Source of the DNA: Aestuariivita sp.
GTDB lineage: Bacteria > Pseudomonadota > Alphaproteobacteria > Rhodobacterales > Rhodobacteraceae
Assembly (NCBI RefSeq): GCF_021404545.1
Contig: NZ_JAAWWD010000003.1
Span: 124,001-188,000, forward strand
Direction: 5' to 3'
Length of the DNA stretch: 64,000 bases
A program made the translations under genes and the position numbers. Positions 57,273 to 64,000 of the stretch are shown piece after piece. Position 1 is the first letter of the stretch; every line of letters starts with the position of its first letter. The notes beneath the pieces are model-generated. The model had not been told where the DNA came from, searched no databases, and saw only the letters and a program-made list of their open reading frames with translations.

Positions 57273-59326
57273 ATGCGCCTCTCGATGATGACATTGCCGT
57301 AAGGGTCCACCGTCCCCTGCAAATCCGGCTCGATCAGGATGGTGGTATCCAACTGCTCCAGAATGGCGGGCCCCTGAACAATGGCGCCTACCGGGAGGGA
57401 CAGACGATCATAAATCGCCGTCTTGTGCCAGCGATCGCCGAAATGCACCTCGCGCTGGGTCTTAAACGCGCTCTGCATACTGCCGCCCGGGTCCGGGGCC
57501 AGCGCCGACAGATCGAATTTGGGTCGTCGCCCGATCACTGCACTGCGCAGGTTCATGACCCGGCGCGTGCCGTTCTGCAAAAGCCGCCCGTAGGTGGCGT
57601 GATAGGCCAGGTCGAACGCTTCGGCGATCTGCGCGCGGGTCGGGGGCGTAACCCGGCCCTCAGTCACGGCAACGGGCAAGGGCACCGCCACAGTGTGGGT
57701 TTGACCGACATAGGCCATATCGAGCTCAAACCGGATATCGCGTGCCTCGAACCGGGACTGGGCGGCGTCCAGCATCGCAAGGCCCTCATCCGCATGCGTT
57801 TGCATCACAGCCGCCAGGGCGGTCTCATCGACCTGATCGGCCATCACATTCAGCGTTTGCACGAAATCCTGCCGCATATCGGCGATCACACAGCCCATGG
57901 CCGAGGTCACACCGGGAAAGCGCGGTACAATCGCCCGCGCCAGCCCCACATCCGCCAGGATTGCCCCGGCATGCAACGCCCCCCCTCCGCCGAATGGCAT
58001 GTAGGAAAATCGCTTGGGATCAAACCCCCGCTCGATACTCACCAGCCGGATGGCGCCCGCCATGCGGGAGTTGGCCACCGTCAGGATCGCTTCGGCCGCC
58101 GCCATCGTGTCCAGACCCAGCGGAGTGCCCACATGGGTGTCAATGGCAGCCCTTGCGGCCTCTACATCCAGCCGCTCCAACGTACCGCCAATGGGGCTCT
58201 CTGGATCGATCCGACCCAGCACCACATTGGCATCCGTCACCGTGGGCCGGTCATTGCCACGTCCATAGGCGACAGGGCCGGGATCGGAGCCTGCGCTTTC
58301 CGGCCCGATATTCAGCAAGCCGCCCTTGTCGACCCAGGCGATGGAACCGCCGCCCGCGCCGATCGTCGCTATCTCGATCATCGGGGTGCGCACGACCATG
58401 CCGAAATCGATGGAAGTTTGCGCCGCCAGCATCGACTGGCCATTGGCCACCAGAGATACGTCAAAGCTGGTGCCGCCCACATCGCCGGTGATCACATCCG
58501 CAAAGCCTGCGGTCTGGGCGATATAACCGGCCGCGATCACGCCTGCCGCTGGGCCGGAAAGGGCTGTCCGCACTGGCAGACGGCAGGCCGTCTCGACCCC
58601 CATTACCCCGCCATTGGATTGCACGATCATGAACTCACCCGTGAACCCGCCGCCCTTGAGCGCGGTTTCCAGCCGGTCGAGATAGCCCGCCACTTCGGGT
58701 TGCAAATAGGCATTGAGCGCGGTGGTGGAGAACCTCTCGAACTCGCGGATTTCCGGCAGGATTTCCGAGGAGGCGGCGACATGATCATTTGGCCAGATTG
58801 CCCGAACAGCTTCTACCGCCGCGCGTTCGTTTTCGGGATTGGCATAGGCATTGGCAAAGAGAACCGCCACCGCCGCGCAGCCCAGGTCGATAAGCCGCCG
58901 CGCCGCGTCGCGCACCGCATCCAGGTCGACGGCCACGCGGATCGTGCCATCGGCCAGCACACGCTCGGGCACCTCCAGCCGCCGGTCTCGCGGCACGACA
59001 GGTTCGAAATCGCCACGCAACCCCCAGGTGCGGGGCCGATCCCGGCGGCGCATCTCCAGCACATCGGAAAGCCCTTGCGTCGTGATCACACCGACCCTTG
59101 CGCCCTTACGCTCCAAAAGCGCATTGGTCCCTGCGGTCGTCCCATGCACCACAACGGCGATCCCGGCCAGATCGTCGATCTGCTGGCCGATCCCGTTCAG
59201 GAACCCGCCTGACTGATCGGGCCGCGTCGTGGGCACCTTGGCCACACGGGCCTGCCCTGTCGCCTCGTCCAGCACAAAGACATCCGTGAAAGTGCCACCC
59301 ACATCCACACCAACCATCTTGCTCAT
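57269..59326 (-). CDS. Hydantoinase/oxoprolinase A-type subunit
   Basis: VGVDVGGTFTDVFVLDEATG; TGDVGGTSFDVSLV; YMPFGGGGALHA. Confidence 0.95.
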   Translation of the reverse strand: MSKMVGVDVGGTFTDVFVLDEATGQARVAKVPTTRPDQSGGFLNGIGQQIDDLAGIAVVVHGTTAGTNALLERKGARVGVITTQGLSDVLEMRRRDRPRTWGLRGDFEPVVPRDRRLEVPERVLADGTIRVAVDLDAVRDAARRLIDLGCAAVAVLFANAYANPENERAAVEAVRAIWPNDHVAASSEILPEIREFERFSTTALNAYLQPEVAGYLDRLETALKGGGFTGEFMIVQSNGGVMGVETACRLPVRTALSGPAAGVIAAGYIAQTAGFADVITGDVGGTSFDVSLVANGQSMLAAQTSIDFGMVVRTPMIEIATIGAGGGSIAWVDKGGLLNIGPESAGSDPGPVAYGRGNDRPTVTDANVVLGRIDPESPIGGTLERLDVEAARAAIDTHVGTPLGLDTMAAAEAILTVANSRMAGAIRLVSIERGFDPKRFSYMPFGGGGALHAGAILADVGLARAIVPRFPGVTSAMGCVIADMRQDFVQTLNVMADQVDETALAAVMQTHADEGLAMLDAAQSRFEARDIRFELDMAYVGQTHTVAVPLPVAVTEGRVTPPTRAQIAEAFDLAYHATYGRLLQNGTRRVMNLRSAVIGRRPKFDLSALAPDPGGSMQSAFKTQREVHFGDRWHKTAIYDRLSLPVGAIVQGPAILEQLDTTILIEPDLQGTVDPYGNVIIERRI

Positions 59327-61014
59327 GGCGCGACCCCCTGCCAGGCGGGACCGTAAAGCGCGGTCGCGTTGTCCTCGCTCAGAAAGCCAAGCGCGACGTC
59401 GCGCGCAACCGCCTTGGGATCCCGTTCAGACGCAGGGCCATAGCCGCCGCCACCGGGGGTTTCCAACCGCACGGACTGGCCGCGCCTCAACGCCATGCCC
59501 AACATCTTGGACGACATCGGCGGCGCGTGCCAGCCATCGTCCTGCTGATACTCAAAGTGGTTCATCGCGCCGTCACCACCGCCCGCAATGCCTTTGGGAG
59601 CAAACCGTCCACGCTCTCCGAAAAGGAATGCGCGCGCGCTTTCTTCCAAAAGCTCGATCTCATACACGGCACCCAGCCCGCCGCGATGAGCCCCCGCACC
59701 CGCACTGTCGGGGCGCAGCGACCATTCCTTGAACATGACCGGGTAAGCAGCCTCAAGGATCTCCAGCGGGGGGATCGTCGCCGTCGAAATCGGTGCGTTG
59801 CCGTGATTCAGCCCGTCGCTTTCGATAGACCCTCCATGCCCGCCTCCAAAGAAGGAAAACATCACCCAGGGCGCGCCATTCGCACGTTTGCCCGCAATCG
59901 ACAGGGCGTTGATCGTGCCATAGGCGTTGGCCACCACCCGCTCTGGCGCGGCCTGGGCCATGGCCGAAAACATCACGTCGATCATCCGCAGGATCGTTTC
60001 GGTATAGCCGCCCACGGGGGCCGGAAACTCCGCAGACAAAAGCGACCCATCTGGCACCCGCACTTCGATCGGCCGCATCACGCCGGCATTGGCAGGCAGC
60101 GCGGGAAAGATATGCTTAATCGCAACATAGGCCGTGGCCACGGCGGTCGGCAAAGCGATGTTGACCGGACCGGCCGTGACAGGGGCGGTGCCTTCGAAAT
60201 CCAGCACCATCCGGTCGCCCGTAATCTCAAGGGCCACCCGAATGGGCAGCGGCATATCGGTGATCCCGTCATTGTCGAGGAAATCCTCGGCCTCCCAACG
60301 ACCATCTGGCAGACCTTCCAACTCCGACCGCATGAGCGCTTCGGCCCGGTGGCCAAGCGCGTCGAGCGCTGCGGCCACCGTTTCGGCCCCGTATTCATCG
60401 AGCAGCGCGTCGAGCCGTTTGACCCCCAGATCCAGCGCGCCCAACTGACCGTTCAGATCGCCCTGGGCCGATTGCGGCAGGCGGGTGTTGCGCATCAGAA
60501 TGTCGATCACGTCCTGCTGGATCACTCCGGCGCGCGCGATACGGACCGGGGGCAGCACGAACGCCTCCTGAAACGCATCCGTGGCAGAGGGGTTGTAATT
60601 GCCCGGAACCGCTCCGCCGACATCATGCCAATGCCCCACCGAGGCGAGATAGCAAAACAGCTCTCCGTTATGGAAGTAGGGCCGCACCAGCCGCATATCG
60701 GACAGATGCGTCCCACCCAGATGCGCATCGTTAAAGATATAGATGTCGCCATCAGCCAGATCGCCATTCGCCGCGGCCTTGTCGATCACGGCCTTGACCG
60801 CAAAAGCCATGACGCCCACGAAAATCGGCAGTCCGGATTTGCCCTGCACCAGCGTGTCGCCGGTGACGGCATGATAGAGCCCATGCGAGGCATCATGCGC
60901 CTCGGCGATGATCGGGTTGAAGGCGGCGCGAAAGAGGGTCGCGTCCATCTCATCGGCGATCTGCTCCATCCGGCCGGCCAGAACCGCCAGGGTGATTGGA
61001 TCTATCTCGCTCAT
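59323..61014 (-). CDS. Hydantoinase/oxoprolinase B-type subunit
   Basis: DPITLAVLAGRMEQIADEMDATLFRAAFNPIIAEAHDASHGLY; LETPGGGGYG. Confidence 0.95.
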   Translation of the reverse strand: MSEIDPITLAVLAGRMEQIADEMDATLFRAAFNPIIAEAHDASHGLYHAVTGDTLVQGKSGLPIFVGVMAFAVKAVIDKAAANGDLADGDIYIFNDAHLGGTHLSDMRLVRPYFHNGELFCYLASVGHWHDVGGAVPGNYNPSATDAFQEAFVLPPVRIARAGVIQQDVIDILMRNTRLPQSAQGDLNGQLGALDLGVKRLDALLDEYGAETVAAALDALGHRAEALMRSELEGLPDGRWEAEDFLDNDGITDMPLPIRVALEITGDRMVLDFEGTAPVTAGPVNIALPTAVATAYVAIKHIFPALPANAGVMRPIEVRVPDGSLLSAEFPAPVGGYTETILRMIDVMFSAMAQAAPERVVANAYGTINALSIAGKRANGAPWVMFSFFGGGHGGSIESDGLNHGNAPISTATIPPLEILEAAYPVMFKEWSLRPDSAGAGAHRGGLGAVYEIELLEESARAFLFGERGRFAPKGIAGGGDGAMNHFEYQQDDGWHAPPMSSKMLGMALRRGQSVRLETPGGGGYGPASERDPKAVARDVALGFLSEDNATALYGPAWQGVAP

Positions 61015-61568
61015 GGGCGCATCTCGGCAATATCGTTCCAGACGTCCTGGCGCAGGATCCGGCCTTTGCTCAGCTCAAACCGGTCGATGAAACGGATACC
61101 CTCGAACGCTGCGCCGTTGGGCCATTCACCATGCAGCGTGCCGTGGCAATGCACAACCGTACCCTGATCGCCCGCCGAGGCATCAAAGCCCGCATAGGTC
61201 TTTTTGACAAACCGGTAGCGCGGCCTGGCCCAGTCGATCAGCTCCGCCAGCGTACTCATCGGGTCCGCTCCGGGAAACTGCATCGTAAAGCCGGGCGCCA
61301 GATGCGCCTCTGCCCGGTCAAGATCGCGAGCCTCCATCGCTTCAAGATAATCGCGCACGATGGCCACCGGGTCGGGCAAGGCCGCCGCAGGCACGCGCGC
61401 CTGTCCGCCCCGCAGGTAATTTGCGTGTGGGATGTCACGGGTGATGACGGTGATTGCTTCGGGGTCGGCGGGCACGACAGAGCGCACCGCATCACTCACA
61501 GCGCGACCCAGCCGCGCCTTGTCCTGGGGCCCATACCCTTCGAGGATATGGATTTCAACGATCGGCAT
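61011..61568 (-). CDS. 4-OT-like tautomerase fused to SnoaL/NTF2-like domain
   Basis: MPIVEIHILEGYGPQDKARLGRAVSDAVRS... then IVRDYLEAMEARDLDRAEAHLAPGFTMQFPG. Confidence 0.82.
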   Translation of the reverse strand: MPIVEIHILEGYGPQDKARLGRAVSDAVRSVVPADPEAITVITRDIPHANYLRGGQARVPAAALPDPVAIVRDYLEAMEARDLDRAEAHLAPGFTMQFPGADPMSTLAELIDWARPRYRFVKKTYAGFDASAGDQGTVVHCHGTLHGEWPNGAAFEGIRFIDRFELSKGRILRQDVWNDIAEMRP

Positions 61569-61613
61569 AGCTCCCCCCCCAATCCTGTAATTGGTATTTT
61601 CTATAGGACAGAT

Positions 61614-61643
61614 ATCAGAACATGTAAATTTCTGATTTCAGAA
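61614..61643. promoter_or_regulatory. Candidate GntR operator in divergent intergenic region
   Basis: atcagaa...ttctgat-t-tcagaa overlapping inverted repeats. Confidence 0.5.
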
Positions 61644-61713
61644 TATCTGGAGCATAAGTTCTTGCGTTGACGCATCCCCGTGATACCTTATCGGGCGCAA
61701 CCAGGGGGCAGAT

Positions 61714-62508
61714 TTGCGCGATCAAGCCACATCCGATTTACCCGAAGGCGGCAAGTCCCGCAGGGTGTATCTATTGCTGCGCGAGGATATCTCCAGCGGT
61801 CAACAGGTGGAAGGATCGGTTTTGCCCAGCGAACAGCGCCTGGCACAGATGCACAACGTATCGCGGGTCACTGTCCGGCGGGCCCTGGACGCGCTGGCCC
61901 GTGACGGGCTGATCGAGAAAAAGACAGGTGCGGGATCCATTGTGCGCCTGCGCACGGATCGTCCCGACACGATCACAGCAGATATGGCGACCCTGATCCC
62001 GCAGATCGTGCAGATGGGGCGCGACACCACCGCGCGGCTCTTGTCGTTTTCCTACGGCCCTGCCCCGGCCCCTGTCCGCACCGCCCTGGGGCTGGAGGAG
62101 GGCGCGCGGGTGCAAACCGCTATCCGGGTGCGCAGCGCCGAAGGCACCCCGTTTTCCCACCTTACAACCCATGTGCCCGAGACCGTGGCCGCCCATATGT
62201 CGGAAACCGACCTGGCGACCACACCGCTTTTTGAGCTGTTGGAGCGCTCCGGCGTGATTGTCGCCTCCGCCCGGCAGAGCGTATCCGCCGCCTTGGCCAC
62301 GCCCGATGTGGCCGATGCGCTGGATGTGTCGGTGGGAGCGGCACTGTTGTCCCTGACCCGCGTGGTGCAGGACGATCAGGGGCGCGGGATCGAGTACCTC
62401 TCTGCCCTTTACCGGCCCGACATGTTCCGGCTGGACATGGCACTGAGTCGGGTGGACGGGCGCAACGGGCGGCATTGGGAGCCGGTGATCGGTGGAGGAA
62501 CGCAATGA
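61714..62508 (+). CDS. GntR-family regulator (HutC/UTRA type)
   Basis: EDISSGQQVEGSVLPSEQRLAQMHNVSRVTVRRALDALARDGLIEKKTGAGSIV. Confidence 0.92.
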   Translation: MRDQATSDLPEGGKSRRVYLLLREDISSGQQVEGSVLPSEQRLAQMHNVSRVTVRRALDALARDGLIEKKTGAGSIVRLRTDRPDTITADMATLIPQIVQMGRDTTARLLSFSYGPAPAPVRTALGLEEGARVQTAIRVRSAEGTPFSHLTTHVPETVAAHMSETDLATTPLFELLERSGVIVASARQSVSAALATPDVADALDVSVGAALLSLTRVVQDDQGRGIEYLSALYRPDMFRLDMALSRVDGRNGRHWEPVIGGGTQ

Positions 62509-63872
62509 GCAATCCGCAAACCCTGTTTGACAAGGTCTGGGGCGCCCATGTGATCCATGCGCGGCCCGACGGGACGGACCTTTTGTGGGTCGACCGGCAT
62601 TTCGTACACGAAGGCTCCCACCACGCGTTTCGCAAGCTTGCGGCGCGCAACATGGTTTTGGCCGAGCCGGGGCTGACATTTGGTGTGACCGATCACTATG
62701 CGCCCACGCGTGGCGCGCCCGCCAGTGACGATATCGCCGGGATGATCCAGACCCTGAAGGCCAATGCCCAGACCCACGGGCTGGAGCATTTCGCGTTGGG
62801 TGATCCGCGACAGGGCATCGTGCATGTGATCGGGCCGGAACAGGGACTGACCCTTCCGGGGTTGGTCATCGTGTGCGGGGACAGCCACACCTCGACCCAT
62901 GGGGCCTTTGGCTCGGTGGCCTTTGGCATCGGAGCCACGGATGTCGCCCATGTACTGGCCACGCAGACGATCTGGCAGCGGCGCCCGCGCGCGATGCGCA
63001 TCACGGTCGAAGGAACGCTCTCCCCCGGGGTCACGGCCAAGGATATCGCCCTGGCCTGGATCGCGGAACTGGGCGCGGACGGTGCGCGCGGGCACGCGAT
63101 CGAATACGCAGGCTCGGCCATTCGGGCGCTGTCGATGGAGGGGCGGCTGACCTTGTGCAACATGTCCATCGAGGGCGGTGGGCGATTTGGCATGATCGCC
63201 CCCGACGAGGTGACGCTGGACTATGTAAAGGGGCGCCCCTATGCGCCCGGCGATTGGGATCGTGCGACAGCGGCCTGGCTTGCCCTGCAAAGCGATGCGG
63301 ACGCAGCGTTCGCACGGGAGGTGACCCTCACCGCCACCGATATCGCCCCGACGCTGACTTGGGGGACCAGCCCGGATCAGGCGGTGCCGATCACCGGCCA
63401 TGTACCGCAGGACGCGACCCGCGATGTGCTGGACTATATGGGGCTGCGCATCGGCGACCCGTTGAACGGCACCCCCGTGGATCAGGTTTTCATCGGGTCC
63501 TGCACCAATGCCAGGATCGAGGATCTGCGCGCCGCCGCCGCCGTTTTGCGCGGACGCAAAGCGCGGGTGCCGGGCCTTGTGTCGCCGGGATCGAGCGCCA
63601 TCAAACGGCAGGCCGAGGAAGAAGGGTTGGATGCCGTCTTCGTTCAGGCAGGTCTCGACTGGGTCGCCTCGGGCTGTTCGATGTGCGTGGGCATGAATGG
63701 CGATCTGGTGGCGCCGGGCAAACGCTGTGCCTCGACCACCAACCGCAATTTCAAAGGACGGCAAGGCCCCGGCGCACGTACGCATCTGATGTCGCCCGCC
63801 ATGGTGGCAGCGGCCGCCGTAACCGGGACGCTGACCGATGTGCGCCCCCTTTTGGAGGGGCGCGAGAGATGA
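62505..63872 (+). CDS. Aconitase-family dehydratase large subunit (LeuC-like)
   Basis: FGVTDHYAPTRG; IVCGDSHTSTHGAFGSVAFGIGATDVAHVLATQ; VFIGSCTNARIEDLRAAAAVL; TTNRNFKGRQG. Confidence 0.92.
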   Translation: MSNPQTLFDKVWGAHVIHARPDGTDLLWVDRHFVHEGSHHAFRKLAARNMVLAEPGLTFGVTDHYAPTRGAPASDDIAGMIQTLKANAQTHGLEHFALGDPRQGIVHVIGPEQGLTLPGLVIVCGDSHTSTHGAFGSVAFGIGATDVAHVLATQTIWQRRPRAMRITVEGTLSPGVTAKDIALAWIAELGADGARGHAIEYAGSAIRALSMEGRLTLCNMSIEGGGRFGMIAPDEVTLDYVKGRPYAPGDWDRATAAWLALQSDADAAFAREVTLTATDIAPTLTWGTSPDQAVPITGHVPQDATRDVLDYMGLRIGDPLNGTPVDQVFIGSCTNARIEDLRAAAAVLRGRKARVPGLVSPGSSAIKRQAEEEGLDAVFVQAGLDWVASGCSMCVGMNGDLVAPGKRCASTTNRNFKGRQGPGARTHLMSPAMVAAAAVTGTLTDVRPLLEGRER

Positions 63873-64000
63873 GCGCCTTTCCCCGCCTCACCGCCTCACC
63901 GGCGCGCCTGCCGCTGGACAACGTGGACACCGATCAGCTGATCCCGGCCCGGTTCATGTCACGTGCGCGCAGCGAGGGCTACGGCGCGGTCCTGTTGCAC
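63869..64000 (+). CDS. LeuD-like dehydratase small subunit, 3' truncated by window
   Basis: MSAFPRLTASPARLPLDNVDTDQLIPARFMSR; ATGA overlap. Confidence 0.85.
   Translation, partial: MSAFPRLTASPARLPLDNVDTDQLIPARFMSRARSEGYGAVLLH

Noticed and set aside
57425-59212. 595-aa plus-strand ORF
   Set aside because: Antisense to HyuA.
59527-61167. 546-aa plus-strand ORF
   Set aside because: Antisense to HyuB.
62409-63785. 458-aa minus-strand ORF
   Set aside because: Antisense to the aconitase-family subunit.

Overview
GC-rich alphaproteobacterial (Rhodobacteraceae-like) chromosome window. All calls come from reading the sequence and the supplied ORFs; no searches were run. (1) 1-8.7 kb is core chromosome: universal stress protein end, parE, an orphan peptide-type SBP, and an Mla/MCE-type lipid ABC operon. 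(2) 9.0-41.4 kb is a ~32.4-kb island in tRNA-Cys. A 48-bp direct repeat of the tRNA 3' part (9012-9059 and 41397-41444) brackets it, an integrase lies next to the distal repeat, and candidate integrase arm-type repeats lie just inside both ends. Cargo: a class II aldolase / HD hydrolase / divergent GAPDH-like cassette; a serine recombinase followed by tandem copies of its own C-terminal tail; an HTH-nSTAND-type ATPase; a caspase-like protease with an upstream partner, divergent from an exported/membrane gene set; DUF262+HEPN; a DUF4041/GIY-YIG protein with a coiled-coil partner; two VirD4/TraG-like ATPases; and a replication-relaxation-like protein. (3) 41.5-54.2 kb is a compact prophage-like unit with integrase, regulators, replication-type genes and a complete-looking HK97-type head/packaging module, but no recognisable tail or lysis genes. 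This is the layout of a capsid-forming phage satellite (cf-PICI-like). It carries a perfect 23-bp-period iteron array, a second set of ~27-bp repeats embedded in a coding sequence (the SEPVRTG protein motif), a paired TGTCC-N6-GGACA operator switch, and a structured noncoding gap next to terL. (4) 54.3-64 kb is a tRNA-Phe and a catabolic cluster (flavoprotein, ICL/PEP-mutase family, isochorismatase family, hydantoinase A/B, tautomerase-SnoaL fusion, GntR, aconitase-family dehydratase). The best candidates for undescribed biology are the tail-less satellite with its two repeat systems, the caspase/partner divergent locus, and the aldolase-HD-GAPDH cassette.
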